A DNA stretch of 64,000 nt from assembly GCA_903895255.1 (NCBI GenBank), contig CAITTG010000101.1, positions 28,991 through 92,990 on the forward strand, given 5' to 3'. Position numbers and translations under genes: made by a program. Positions 24,845-32,814 of the stretch are shown here, piece after piece. The notes below the pieces were generated by a model. The model was given only the letters and a program-made list of their open reading frames with translations. It was not told the origin of the DNA and made no database searches. The DNA is from an uncultured Verrucomicrobia subdivision 3 bacterium (GTDB lineage Bacteria; Verrucomicrobiota; Verrucomicrobiia; Limisphaerales; UBA11358). Positions within the stretch are counted from its first letter, which is position 1. Each line of letters starts with the position of its first letter.

Positions 24845-25147
24845 TCAGTAGAACATCGCGGGCAAATCCATGGCCCCATGCAGAACCCGAATAAAGAGCA
24901 AATCGTGCTCCCTCACTTGGTAGAAAACCAGATTACTGTCGAAGCCGGCCACCCGCAGGCTGCAGAGATTGCCAGGCGCCAATTCCGTCTGCCGCCGCCC
25001 GATTTCCGGGGTTTGCGCAATCAACTCCACCGCCTGGACCATGCGGTTTTCAAACCGCAGGGCCAGTTCCGGTGAGGCTGTGGCGGCAAAGTGGGTGACA
25101 ATCCCTGCAAAGTCTGCTTCGAAAACCGAGCTGAAGGTGATGTTCAC
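24845..25147 (-). CDS. RelE/ParE-type toxin
   Basis: The start is GTG at 25147, overlapping the antitoxin stop by four bases (GTGA). The 100-residue protein has FSSVFEADFAGIVTHFA, ALRFENRMVQAVELIAQTPEIGR and LRVAGFDSNLVFYQVREHDLLFIRVLHGAMDLP, which is the ParE/RelE fold with the final beta strands and the RVLHG.MD motif near the end. ParE toxins poison gyrase and RelE toxins cut mRNA; which it is cannot be told. The reading frame is intact although its antitoxin gene carries a stop codon. Confidence 0.8.
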   Translation of the reverse strand: MNITFSSVFEADFAGIVTHFAATASPELALRFENRMVQAVELIAQTPEIGRRQTELAPGNLCSLRVAGFDSNLVFYQVREHDLLFIRVLHGAMDLPAMFY

Positions 25148-25398
25148 TTGGCCAGCGCACGGGCTTGGGCGGCAATGTCGCGCAGCCGCGCCACCGATCC
25201 GGGGTGTTCCGTTCCGGCCAGGCCTTCATCCACTAATTTCTGATACTGTGTGGCCCGCAGTGAATCCTCCACCTCAAAGCTGAATTGGATTCTCGCCAGC
25301 GCCTCCTAATTGAGGCTGCGAAAATTCCGGTCCGCGCTGGCCTGCAAGCGCTCGCGCACTTCATCGGACATCCCTTTGACCTGCAATTGATGACCCAT
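25144..25398 (-). pseudogene. Antitoxin gene with in-frame TAG stop (CopG/ParD-like)
   Basis: Reading from ATG 25398 gives MGHQLQVKGMSDEVRERLQ, then ADRNFRSLN and a TAG at codon 31 (25306-25308). The same frame continues with EALARIQFSFEVEDSL to the normal C-terminus ...RDIAAQARALAK, 84 codons in all. The DNA-binding ribbon-helix-helix lies before and at the stop, the toxin-binding tail after it. A single base change of CAG to TAG would explain it, since Gln is common at this place in relatives. The downstream toxin frame is intact. Confidence 0.8.
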
Positions 25399-25469
25399 GC
25401 GGCAAGCATAACACCACCATTTCGGATGTCAAACGACGGCGCGCAGCCGGACACCACCGGCAGATGCCA

Positions 25470-25868
25470 TTATTCCTTCGTCCGGGGAAAATGCCGCGCC
25501 AGTAATTCGCCCGCCTTTTGCACGCCGTGGATGATGCCCGGCGTGAATTCAGACCGGCGAAAATAATCGGACATCGCCTCGGCCAGTTCGCGCCAGAAGG
25601 ACGCCCCGCATTGCGCGTGCACCGCCTCATCGCCGTACACGGCGAACTTGTGCGCGCGCGGGGCCACAAAAATCAGCACCGCATTGCGTTCCGGGGATTG
25701 TTGCAGGCCCTGGCGCAGGAATTCCGCCTGCGCGGCCGCGACCGGATCGTCAACGTGCTTGGGGCTCACGCGCACGCGAATCACCCCAGTGGTTTTGCGT
25801 TCAGCGTCGCGAATGGCGGCCACAATGCCATCATGATCCAAGTGTTTGGAGAAGGCGCGCGGTTGCAT
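25470..25868 (-). CDS. TPM-domain protein, soluble form
   Basis: The start was set at ATG 25868 (MQPRAFSKHL), 2 bases after the upstream TPM gene stop; longer frames run through the Gly-rich tail of that gene. The 132-residue protein has the TPM-like pattern: IVAAIRDAERKTTGVIRVRV, FLRQGLQQSPERNAVLIFVAP, KFAVYGDEAVHAQCG. It has no signal peptide, unlike its neighbour. TPM-domain (TLP18.3/Psb32/MOLO-1) proteins include phosphatases, but the function here is not known. It is the last gene of the LemA-TPM-TPM operon. Confidence 0.75.
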   Translation of the reverse strand: MQPRAFSKHLDHDGIVAAIRDAERKTTGVIRVRVSPKHVDDPVAAAQAEFLRQGLQQSPERNAVLIFVAPRAHKFAVYGDEAVHAQCGASFWRELAEAMSDYFRRSEFTPGIIHGVQKAGELLARHFPRTKE

Positions 25869-25870
25869 GA

Positions 25871-26629
25871 TTACCAACTCCCTCCCGCGCCGCCGCCCCC
25901 GCTGCTGCCACCGCCGCCGGAAAATCCGCCACCACCACCCCCACCACCCCCAAAACCACCCCCGCCTCCCCAGCCGCCGCCACTCCCCCAACCGCCGCCG
26001 GTATAGTAAATGCCCCGCCGGGTGCGCGGGGAAAAAATCCGCGAAAGCACGAACACGAGAATGATAAACCCGAAAAAGAGGACGGGGGCGAGGACAACAG
26101 TGGTGTCTTGGCCGCCATTTTGATCGGCCACTGTACTGCCCGTCCCCTTATATTCACCCTTCGTTGCCGCCAGAATGGCCGCCACCCCCGCGCTCAGCCC
26201 GGCATCGAAATCCCCCGCCTTAAAATGCGGCGTGATCTGCTCGTCAATGATCCGCTTGCACAAAACATCCGGCAGCACCCCCTCCAACCCGTAGCCCGTC
26301 TGCAAAAACAATTTGTGATTCTTCACAAATACAAACAGCACCGCCCCGTTGTTTTTGCTTTTTTGGCCCACGCCCCAAGACCGGAAGACGCGCACACAAT
26401 AATCCGCCACATCCGAGTCCGACTGCATCGTGGGAAACACCGCCACGACGATTTGATCGGAGGTTTGCCGCTCAAACTCTTCGAGAGTCTGGTTCAGCCG
26501 CGCCACCGTTCCACTGGAAACCACCCCGGCATAATCATTAAAATAGGCTGCCGGCGCGGGCGGCATGACCTCCCCCGCCAGCAACCGGCCGCCGGCCAGC
26601 AGTACCAAGATGGCGCAGAGCAGTCTCAT
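25871..26629 (-). CDS. TPM-domain membrane protein, YgcG-like
   Basis: The 252-residue protein has a signal peptide (about residues 1-19), the TPM domain (about 30-150) with NDYAGVVSSGTVARLNQTLEEFE, RSWGVGQKSKNNGAVLFVFV and GYGLEGVLPD, then a membrane helix (VVLAPVLFFGFIILVFVLS) and a Gly/Ser-rich tail with GGGWGSGGGWGGGGGFGGGG. This matches the YgcG family, membrane proteins with a periplasmic TPM domain. It follows lemA by 3 bases; LemA and YgcG are often neighbours. The Gly-rich tail is typical. Confidence 0.85.
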   Translation of the reverse strand: MRLLCAILVLLAGGRLLAGEVMPPAPAAYFNDYAGVVSSGTVARLNQTLEEFERQTSDQIVVAVFPTMQSDSDVADYCVRVFRSWGVGQKSKNNGAVLFVFVKNHKLFLQTGYGLEGVLPDVLCKRIIDEQITPHFKAGDFDAGLSAGVAAILAATKGEYKGTGSTVADQNGGQDTTVVLAPVLFFGFIILVFVLSRIFSPRTRRGIYYTGGGWGSGGGWGGGGGFGGGGGGGGGFSGGGGSSGGGGAGGSW

Positions 26630-26632
26630 CGG

Positions 26633-27274
26633 TCAGGGCTTGGCTGCGGGCGTGGGCTGGTTGAAATCAAACTGCACTTTGGGCGGCGTTTCCGCCCCGG
26701 CCGTGGCGGTGAAATAAGGCTTCGGATTGAAGCCCAGCGCCCCGGCATAAAACACCGTCGGAAACGATTTGATGGCGGTGTTATAATCCTGCACCGCCGT
26801 GTTGAAATCCCGGCGCTCCACGCTGATGCGGTTCTCGGTGCCCTCCAGTTGCGCCTGCAAATCCCGGAAGCCCTCGGTGGCCTTCAAATCCGGATATTTC
26901 TCCACCACGACGAGCAACCGGGACAGGGCGGAGGAGAGCTGTCCCTGCGCCGCCTCAAACGCCTGCAACTTGGCCGGGTCCGTCGGCGCGGCATTGGGGT
27001 CCAGCTTCACCTGGCCGACCGAGGCCCGGGCGGTGGTGATTTCCGTGAGCGTGGATTTTTCGAAATTAGCCGCGCCGGAAACCGTCGCCACGAGATTAGG
27101 CACGAGGTCCGCCCGGCGCTGGTAGACGTTTTGCACCTGCGCCCACTGGCTGTCCACGCCCTGGGAGAGCCGCACGATGCGATTGTAGCTCCCGCCCACG
27201 ATGGCGGCGATGAGCACCACCACGAGCACGCCCACCGCCAGCAAGAGCCCTAAAATGATGAGAACTTTTTTCAT
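26633..27274 (-). CDS. lemA: LemA family protein
   Basis: The start was set at ATG 27274 (MKKVLIILGL). The 213-residue protein has an N-terminal membrane helix (LIILGLLLAVGVLVVVLIAAIV) followed by the LemA signature YNRIVRLSQGVDSQWAQVQN, VYQRRADLVPNLVATV and VVEKYPDLKATEGFRDLQAQLEGTENRI-type helices. The long helical bundle is probably on the outer face of the inner membrane. Function is unknown in general. It heads an operon of lemA and two TPM-domain genes. Confidence 0.92.
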   Translation of the reverse strand: MKKVLIILGLLLAVGVLVVVLIAAIVGGSYNRIVRLSQGVDSQWAQVQNVYQRRADLVPNLVATVSGAANFEKSTLTEITTARASVGQVKLDPNAAPTDPAKLQAFEAAQGQLSSALSRLLVVVEKYPDLKATEGFRDLQAQLEGTENRISVERRDFNTAVQDYNTAIKSFPTVFYAGALGFNPKPYFTATAGAETPPKVQFDFNQPTPAAKP

Positions 27275-27544
27275 AGCACTATGAATGGTAATCCGATGTG
27301 GACCGGGAACAATTACAAAATTGGGGGATTTGTGGAAACGGCCGGATGCGGAAATGGCCGCCAGTTGCCGCACCTGTAGCCCCAGCGCCCCCCCACGGCC
27401 AGGTTGCTTCACGCGGCCACCGTTCTCCCTCCCAATACCCCATGCCAAGTAGAAATAGCGGCAACCGTCTTTTGCAAATAAATTGCATATAGAATGCAAT
27501 TGCAATAAGTACGCAATGTGAATGGCTGCTTTTCCGCCAAAAAA

Positions 27545-27570
27545 CCAACGATTTAGCACGGTATCGTTGG
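27545..27570 (+). promoter_or_regulatory. Dyad upstream of sigma-54 promoter, possible activator site
   Basis: Perfect 8-bp arms CCAACGAT and ATCGTTGG are separated by 10 bases and lie 20 bases ahead of the -24 element at 27591. Such dyads often bind sigma-54 activator proteins. No other function is apparent. Confidence 0.5.
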
Positions 27571-27590
27571 AATTATTGAAGTCTTAAAGT

Positions 27591-27605
27591 TGGCACGGTG
27601 GCTGC
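27591..27605 (+). promoter_or_regulatory. Sigma-54 (-24/-12) promoter
   Basis: The sequence TGGCACG-GTGG-CTGC has GG and GC separated by exactly ten bases, the invariant spacing of RpoN promoters. Only one base of the -12 element differs from the consensus TTGC. It is 55 bases upstream of the PEP-CTERM start at 27660. PEP-CTERM genes in several bacteria are known to be controlled by the sigma-54 pair PrsK/PrsR. The rest of the gap 27275-27659 shows only A+T-richer sequence and the dyad. Confidence 0.75.
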
Positions 27606-27659
27606 TTTAATGGAAGCGTGCAGATTGAAACATTAACCACCTTAAATACTAAAAATACT

Positions 27660-28565
27660 ATGAAAAACACGATCAAATCCCTCCGCCTGCCGGCTCTGCT
27701 GGTGGCCGCCCTCAGTGCCAGCGTCCTCTCCACTCTCGCCACCCCGGTCGCGGCGGATGGCACGGTTTCCCCGGTGCAATCCCCGGCTGATCCGCTGGGC
27801 CTGCCGATCGCCGGCAAAGTCATGGCGGCCGGTTCCGATGCCAGTTCCCAAGCCTTTGACGCGAACGTTCTCCCGGGAGCGCTGGCCTTCATCCGGGCGA
27901 ACCTGCCCGAGGGTGTGAACAATTCCAAGTCCCCGGTCGTGCAGAAAGTCGACCCTTCGAAGCTGGTGCTCTCCACCAAAACGGATGTGACCGCCACGTT
28001 TGTGTATGAAGGCGCGGGTTACCATAACACGCTGGGCATTAACACCACCGGGCTTGGTGTCAGCAGTGGCAACCCGGAAATCATTTTCCCGGATGCCTCC
28101 AGCACCGATGGTTTCTCCAATCAAGGCAACCCCGGTACCCGCACCAGCTACGAGCCCTTGCTGCCCGGTGATTTCGTGGATCTCGGCACCTACAACGCCG
28201 GCACCAAGCTCGATTTCTTCCTGATCGCCAATGGCGCCAATGGTGGCAACACGGTTTATAACTCCATCAATGGGACCTCAACCAATCCGGACAGTTTGAA
28301 TCACGTGGGAATGTTCAGCCCGACGATGTTTGCCAGCCCGGACCTCAACAGCCCCTACGTGTTTGTCAGCTTTGAAGACTTGTATGGCGGCGGGGACAAA
28401 GATTACAACGACACGATCTTCGCCTTCAACGTTGGCTCCGCCGCAGTGCACTCGCTGTTCGCCACCCCGGAACCCTCAATGTACCTGACCCTCGGTGGTT
28501 TCGTCGCCCTCGGCATCTGGGCCAAGCGCCGGATGGACCGCCTCGAAACGGCCACCCAGGCCTAA
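27660..28565 (+). CDS. PEP-CTERM protein with DUF4114 domain
   Basis: The start was set at ATG 27660; codons upstream in the same frame fall in the promoter leader. The 301-residue protein has a signal peptide ending TPVAAD. A calcium-binding-like beta domain follows, with FFLIANGANGGNTVYNSING and SFEDLYGGGDKDYNDTIFAFNV, the DUF4114 hallmark (Asp-rich DKDYND). The C-terminus is a PEP-CTERM tail: TPEPSMYLTLGGFVALGIWAKRRMDR. The protein is probably exported by the exosortase route into a surface layer or matrix. It has a strong terminator downstream and so is monocistronic. Confidence 0.85.
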   Translation: MKNTIKSLRLPALLVAALSASVLSTLATPVAADGTVSPVQSPADPLGLPIAGKVMAAGSDASSQAFDANVLPGALAFIRANLPEGVNNSKSPVVQKVDPSKLVLSTKTDVTATFVYEGAGYHNTLGINTTGLGVSSGNPEIIFPDASSTDGFSNQGNPGTRTSYEPLLPGDFVDLGTYNAGTKLDFFLIANGANGGNTVYNSINGTSTNPDSLNHVGMFSPTMFASPDLNSPYVFVSFEDLYGGGDKDYNDTIFAFNVGSAAVHSLFATPEPSMYLTLGGFVALGIWAKRRMDRLETATQA

Positions 28566-28618
28566 GCCTCCCGCTCATCCGGCTCCCCGGTTGTTAAGAT
28601 CATTTCAATTCGCACTTT

Positions 28619-28648
28619 ACGGCACCCTTTAACCAGGGTGCCGTTTTT
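28619..28648 (+). terminator. Strong rho-independent terminator
   Basis: A 10-bp perfect stem (ACGGCACCCT, loop TTAACC, AGGGTGCCGT) ends in a run of five T. It lies 53 bases after the DUF4114 protein stop and clearly terminates that transcript. Confidence 0.9.
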
Positions 28649-28673
28649 GCTCTTAGCCGGAACTATTCATTTC

Positions 28674-28819
28674 AACCGCAGGTGAACGGGGATGAACGCA
28701 GATGAAACCATGAGGTAGGCAAGGGTTTGGCCCGCTAATGATCGAGAACTATTTGGTGCGTCATTTCGTCTCGTTTTCCGCCTTTCCCCATCTGCGTTAA
28801 TCTGTGTTAATCTGCGGTT
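28674..28819. repeat. ATCTGCG-type inverted intergenic repeat
   Basis: The left part 28674-28704 begins AACCGCAGGTGAACGGGGAT and ends in AACGCAGATG. The right part 28789-28819 is a rough reverse complement, beginning CATCTGCGTT and ending AATCTGCGGTT, with ATCTGTG in the middle. Each arm is built from a short unit repeated about three times. Such ATCTGCG repeats are scattered in many Verrucomicrobiota-type genomes. The gap 28566-28847 holds otherwise only the terminator. Confidence 0.55.
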
Positions 28820-28847
28820 AAAGTCTTTTCAACTGAATTGTTCCGGC

Positions 28848-29066
28848 TTAGGATTTGCGGAACGCCCGGAAGACCGCGATGCCCAGGAAGAGTCCGCCCT
28901 GGACCAGGAGCGACCCCAGCCAGCCCCAGCCCAGATAAAATAACGTTGCGAGCGAAAGCATCACCGAAAGGGTCGTCCACAGCAGCGCGGGACCGTCCTC
29001 CGACTCCGCCGCCCGATAGTATAACACCGCGAACACAATTACGAAAGCAATCGAGGTGTAGGGCAT
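28848..29066 (-). CDS. Small two-helix membrane protein
   Basis: The start was set at ATG 29066 (MPYTSIAFVI), giving 72 residues. Hydrophobic segments are IAFVIVFAVLYYRAAE and LLWTTLSVMLSLATLFYLGWGWLGSLLVQGG (probably one and a half to two helices), with a short Arg-rich end AVFRAFRKS. It begins 4 bases after the ribH stop, so it is likely co-transcribed with ribH. No family recognised. Confidence 0.6.
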   Translation of the reverse strand: MPYTSIAFVIVFAVLYYRAAESEDGPALLWTTLSVMLSLATLFYLGWGWLGSLLVQGGLFLGIAVFRAFRKS

Positions 29067-29070
29067 GGCC

Positions 29071-29559
29071 TCACGGTAAGTCGATGTTTCCGCCCGGCAA
29101 GCTTTGCATGACCCACGCCATGGCCAGGGCCGTTTGGGCCGCCTCCAGGCCGCGATTGTGCCTGGGATCGAGGCAACGCTCGCGCGCCTGGTCGGCATTT
29201 TCCAGTAAGAGCACCTCGTGGATGACCGGAATTTCGTGCTGGAGCTGGATTTGCACCAGCGCGTTGCTAACCGCTTCGCCAATGTGCTGGGCGTGCGTAG
29301 TGGCCCCGCGCAGGATCACGCCGAGACAAATAATCGCCCCGAGTGGCGGCGTGCTGGCCCGGGCCAGCCGGGCGGCCACGACCGGAATTTCGTATGCCCC
29401 CGGCACCCGCACCACGCGCACCGCGCCCCCGGCGCGCGTGATCTCGGCTTCCGCGGCGCGGAGCATGGCGTCCACGTACTTCGCATTGTAGCGCGAAGCC
29501 ACAATGGCGAAGGTGGCAGTGGTTTTGGTGGCAGTGGATTTTTTATTGCGCTTCAACAT
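29071..29559 (-). CDS. ribH: 6,7-dimethyl-8-ribityllumazine synthase
   Basis: The 162-residue protein has the lumazine synthase landmarks: FAIVASRYNAKYVDAML, VRVPGAYEIPVVAARLA, LGVILRGATTHAQHIGEAVS and HNRGLEAAQTALAM. The enzyme joins 5-amino-6-ribitylaminouracil and dihydroxybutanone phosphate, the penultimate step of riboflavin synthesis. It forms icosahedral or pentameric assemblies in the cytoplasm. The segment PVIHEVLLLENADQARER replaces the commoner PV.FGVLTT.....A..R, a mild variant. Other rib genes are not in the window. Confidence 0.92.
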   Translation of the reverse strand: MLKRNKKSTATKTTATFAIVASRYNAKYVDAMLRAAEAEITRAGGAVRVVRVPGAYEIPVVAARLARASTPPLGAIICLGVILRGATTHAQHIGEAVSNALVQIQLQHEIPVIHEVLLLENADQARERCLDPRHNRGLEAAQTALAMAWVMQSLPGGNIDLP

Positions 29560-29565
29560 AAAAAA

Positions 29566-29778
29566 TTATTGATAATGCGGCGGCTTGGTCTGATTCGCCT
29601 TGATGCGCTCCAGCTCCATGCTTTCCAGCACCTCGGACTGCCGTTGCACCTGTTTTTTCAGCAGGTCCACCGTCCGGCTTTGCTGGATGAGCACGCCATT
29701 GAGCTGCTCCACCTGGTGTTCCAGGTGCGCGAGGTTCGCCTCGACCGTTTCCAGCCGCTGCCGGGTTTCGTCATTCAT
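29566..29778 (-). CDS. slyX: SlyX family small coiled-coil protein
   Basis: The 70-residue protein is one long helix (RLETVEANLAHLEHQVEQLN and QSRTVDLLKKQVQRQSEVL) with heptad spacing, ending in the family's KPPHY motif. SlyX function is unknown. Length and the final PPHY match. It lies 6 bases ahead of ribH on the same strand. Confidence 0.85.
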   Translation of the reverse strand: MNDETRQRLETVEANLAHLEHQVEQLNGVLIQQSRTVDLLKKQVQRQSEVLESMELERIKANQTKPPHYQ

Positions 29779-29834
29779 AAATTCTGATTTAATGTTAGCC
29801 AGAATTTACTGGAAGAACAGGATTCTTGAAGATT

Positions 29835-30857
29835 TCATCCGAGCCATTGCGGGTTGTGGGCCGTGCCGTCGAAGGTGGTGGAGGTTTTGAAACGCTCATA
29901 CTCGCCGTCGGCCGCGGCTTGGGCGGTTTTGGCGAGCAAGGCGGCCACTGCCTCCGGGGTCATGGGTTTGAAGGTGCGCACCGCCTCCAGGCCCTGCTCC
30001 AGAATCGTCAGACTGTCCATCCCGGTGATGACCGTGGAGGTGGGCAGGTTCAGGGCATAATGCAGGCACTCAATGGCGGTCACGGTTTTGCTGCGGAGGA
30101 TGGCCCCAAACCCGAGGGATTTCATGCCGAGCACCCCGATGCCGGCCTTGACCAATTCCGGCAGCACCTGTTGCTCGAAGCTTTTGAAGTGCGCGTCCAT
30201 CACGTTCAAGGGCATTTGCACGGCAGCGAGGCGAAAATCATGCGCCGCGGCGGTGTGCAGCATCTTCAAGTGAATCGCCGGATCCTTGTGCCCCGTGAAA
30301 CCAATATAGCGGATCTTGCCGGCCTGCTGGGCGGCCCGCATCGCCTCGGCACTGCCACCGGGCGCGAAAATTTTGTCCGGATCCCCGGGGCGGATCACTT
30401 CGTGAAACTGCATCAGGTCCACGTGATCGGTTTGCAGGCGTTTCAGCGACTCATCAATCTGCCGGGCGGCGGACACCTTGGTCTGTCCGTCAATCTTGCT
30501 CATCAGGAAGGCCCGGGCGCGGTAGCCATCCCGCAAGGCCTTGCCCATGCGGAGTTCGCTCAGCCCATCGTTGTAATCCCAGCAGTTGTCCAGGAAGGTG
30601 ATGCCCCGGTCCATGGCCGTGCGCACGAGCCGGATGCTTTCGGCCTCATCGTCCTGAATACCGATGTGGTAACCACCCAGACCCAGCGCCGAGATTTTCT
30701 CCCCGGTGCGGCCCAGGGGGCGGTAAAGCATGTCGTTTTTCACCTCGGCCGCCCAGGCGGGAGCCACGCTGGCGGCCATACCCGCCGCCGCCGCCAGTTT
30801 TACAAACGTGCGCCGGTTCATTTCGGATGCCGGTGACTGGTTAGGATCATTGCTCAT
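29835..30857 (-). CDS. Tat-exported aldo/keto reductase
   Basis: The start was set at ATG 30857 (MSNDPNQSPASEMNRR), overlapping the VOC gene stop by 11 bases. A twin-arginine signal is visible (MNRRTFVKLAAAAGMAASVAPAW), so the 340-residue protein probably goes to the periplasm folded. The AKR barrel follows: RPLGRTGEKISALGLGGYHIG, FLDNCWDYNDGLSELRMGKAL (Asp and Tyr of the catalytic set), the Lys of RAFLMSKIDG and the His of VDLMQFHEV. Substrate unknown. Members with Tat signals are common in this type of genome. Confidence 0.85.
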   Translation of the reverse strand: MSNDPNQSPASEMNRRTFVKLAAAAGMAASVAPAWAAEVKNDMLYRPLGRTGEKISALGLGGYHIGIQDDEAESIRLVRTAMDRGITFLDNCWDYNDGLSELRMGKALRDGYRARAFLMSKIDGQTKVSAARQIDESLKRLQTDHVDLMQFHEVIRPGDPDKIFAPGGSAEAMRAAQQAGKIRYIGFTGHKDPAIHLKMLHTAAAHDFRLAAVQMPLNVMDAHFKSFEQQVLPELVKAGIGVLGMKSLGFGAILRSKTVTAIECLHYALNLPTSTVITGMDSLTILEQGLEAVRTFKPMTPEAVAALLAKTAQAAADGEYERFKTSTTFDGTAHNPQWLG

Positions 30858-31233
30858 AAAATTCAATGGGGAGTCCGTCGGGATCGGCAAAAAACGTGTA
30901 CCGCTTGCCGGTCAGTTCATCCACCCGCACCGGTTCCACGGGAATGCCATGGCCGCTGATGCCGGCCACCGCCGCCTCCATGTCCGCCACCGCCAGCGCC
31001 AGATGCCGCAAACCGCAGGCCTCGGGCCGGCTCGGGCGCGGGGGCGGATGGGGAAAAGAAAATAACTCGATTTGCCCGCCGCCGGGCAGCGCAAGGTCCA
31101 GCTTGTAGGACTGTCGCTCCGCGCGGTAAAACTCCGACACCACGCGGAACCCCAGCACCGCCGTGTAAAAGTGCTTCGCGCGCGGATAATCCGCGGTAAT
31201 CACCGCGACGTGATGGAGGCCTAAAATAGTCAT
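30847..31233 (-). CDS. VOC superfamily metalloenzyme, YaeR/glyoxalase-like
   Basis: The start was set at ATG 31233 (MTILGLHHVAV), giving 128 residues. The two beta-alpha-beta-beta-beta modules are visible: LGLHHVAVITADYPRAKHFY with GFRVVSEFYRA, and CGLRHLALAVADMEAAVAGI with KRYTFFADPDGLPIEFYEQ. Metal ligands His and Glu of glyoxalase I are in place (HH, E of IELF, H of RHLA, E of IEFYEQ). The final motif GLPIEFYE resembles the YaeR group. Specific substrate unknown. Confidence 0.85.
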   Translation of the reverse strand: MTILGLHHVAVITADYPRAKHFYTAVLGFRVVSEFYRAERQSYKLDLALPGGGQIELFSFPHPPPRPSRPEACGLRHLALAVADMEAAVAGISGHGIPVEPVRVDELTGKRYTFFADPDGLPIEFYEQ

Positions 31234-31373
31234 GGCAAATCGGTCTGAACCTTTTTTTGACAGTGTCCCAAGCCGCCGGGGATGTCGAGGGAATTTGGAG
31301 CCAGCCGGGCGACTTGGCCATCCGCACAATTTTCCGATTTGACAATTTTGCTCGCCAATTCACCTTTAACAGT

Positions 31374-31590
31374 ATGAAGGTTGGCCAGCGCGGGCAGGTG
31401 ACCGTTCCCCAAAAGTACCGCCATCGTTTCGGACTGACGCCAGGGATAGAGGTGGAATTTCTGGTTCAAAAAGGGCCAGTTGATTTTGCAAAAAGCCGGC
31501 CCCAAATCTCCGGACATCCGAAAATTCACCGGGATTCTCAGGGGACGCGGCCTGCGTTCTGATGCAGTGGTGGACGAAATGCGCGGGCGA
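31374..31590 (+). pseudogene. AbrB/VapB-type antitoxin gene with frameshift
   Basis: From ATG 31374 the frame reads MKVGQRGQVTVPQKYRHRFG and LTPGIEVEFLVQKG, a clear SpoVT/AbrB swapped-hairpin antitoxin start. Near 31476, in AAAAAGGGCC, the homologous frame shifts by one base: the other frame continues QLILQKAGPKSPDIRKFTGIL and RGRGLRSDAVVDEMRGR, the normal tail. One extra base would explain it. No VapC-like toxin follows. It is probably a decayed antitoxin. Confidence 0.6.
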
Positions 31591-31663
31591 TGTGAAAGAG
31601 TATTGACTCGAAATGGTCATTTCACAAATCTTGTCCCAACAATTCCTATCGGATTAACCGGGG

Positions 31664-32689
31664 ATGCGGCGATTCAAAATGATGAATGCGACTCTCAGAG
31701 TAGCTGTAACCTTGGGTAAATCATTTCTATTATTGCTGCTCTTGTGTGTCGCCCTCGCATTTGGCTGCCGTAAAGCAAATGGGCCCACGGAATTGACTGG
31801 CAGCTCGAAGGCAACACTGAAATTCTGGGATACGATTCAGTCCCCGTTGCCTCGCAACACTATGTTTAGCCGAATGGGTGATTTCCAATATGAGACTGCG
31901 AGTTCGCAGGATATGCAGGCATTCGGCCTGGTAATGAATCAAATGGCGGATACGTGTCGAGAAAAGGCGAATCAGATCACCTCGGAAAGCGTCGCAGGGG
32001 TTGATGTGGACGCGGCTAATTATGGAGTTCAGAAAGCCCAGGTATTGTTTGATTACGCAAAGTTATTTGACAGCATCACCCAGTTAGCCGAAAACCAAAA
32101 TAATTTGACCAGCGGCCAAGATTTACTGCTGGGCTATTTATCAGCCTTAGGAAGACACGCCGACGAAGGTGAGAATGCCTGGTTGAATGCGGGCAAAGAG
32201 GAATTTACGGACAAGGCAAAATCTTTTGGAAATTTACAAGTCGAAGGCCATGGAATAGCTGACTACGCCCGAAACCTACGTGATGAGGTCTCGCAATTAC
32301 AAACCTCGGAAATGCAAACGCGCATTGCATTAACCCAGCGTTACCGGCAAGAATTCCCAACTGGTCAATCCTTGATTAACCAGCGCCCGGCAACTGTACC
32401 AATTGTGTTTGGTTCTGAAAAGTTGGGTAAAATGCAACCAAGTCTTGCCAGAGATTTGGTGGGACGAACAATTTCAACCGCTACCGATGGCACATGGACG
32501 TTTGACTCACCCTCGGAATATGTCTCCCTAGACGTATTGCATGGCACGAATTACGGCGACGTATTGGATTTTGTCATTTCCACACACGTCAGAGGTATGT
32601 TTAGCGGTGCAGAACATAACTTTAATTTGCTGATGACCTACCAGCATAACAACGGCAACTATCGATTAATGTTTGTTAAACCGTTGTAA
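31664..32689 (+). CDS. Lipoprotein of unknown function, A+T-richer than neighbours
   Basis: The product is up to 341 residues; internal Met codons at 31679 and 31682 are alternative starts. A hydrophobic stretch FLLLLLLCVALAFGC ends in a lipobox Cys, so it is an exported lipoprotein. The rest is helical with no recognised domain (DAANYGVQKAQVLFDYAKLF, SLARDLVGRTISTATDGTWTF). Codon use is richer in A/T at the third position than in the neighbours, suggesting later acquisition. Upstream is the decayed AbrB gene; downstream is a repeat tract. Confidence 0.6.
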   Translation: MRRFKMMNATLRVAVTLGKSFLLLLLLCVALAFGCRKANGPTELTGSSKATLKFWDTIQSPLPRNTMFSRMGDFQYETASSQDMQAFGLVMNQMADTCREKANQITSESVAGVDVDAANYGVQKAQVLFDYAKLFDSITQLAENQNNLTSGQDLLLGYLSALGRHADEGENAWLNAGKEEFTDKAKSFGNLQVEGHGIADYARNLRDEVSQLQTSEMQTRIALTQRYRQEFPTGQSLINQRPATVPIVFGSEKLGKMQPSLARDLVGRTISTATDGTWTFDSPSEYVSLDVLHGTNYGDVLDFVISTHVRGMFSGAEHNFNLLMTYQHNNGNYRLMFVKPL

Positions 32690-32781
32690 GAAATCCGCGC
32701 AAATTCCACCTCTATAACTCGTCATATGATAATATGTGCGGCGTTGCAGCGGTCAAAGTCCCGCTCCGGATCATCAACTTC

Positions 32782-32814
32782 CTTTTTCCGTGTATCCCGT
32801 GTATTCCGTGGTTT
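32782..32814. repeat. CCGTGT-type short tandem-like repeat
   Basis: Three consecutive units of the form (T)CCGTGT/A occur: TCCGTGTATCCCGTGTATTC followed by CGTGG. It resembles a short intergenic repeat found in similar genomes. It lies between the lipoprotein and leuC-like genes; no function can be seen. Confidence 0.4.
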
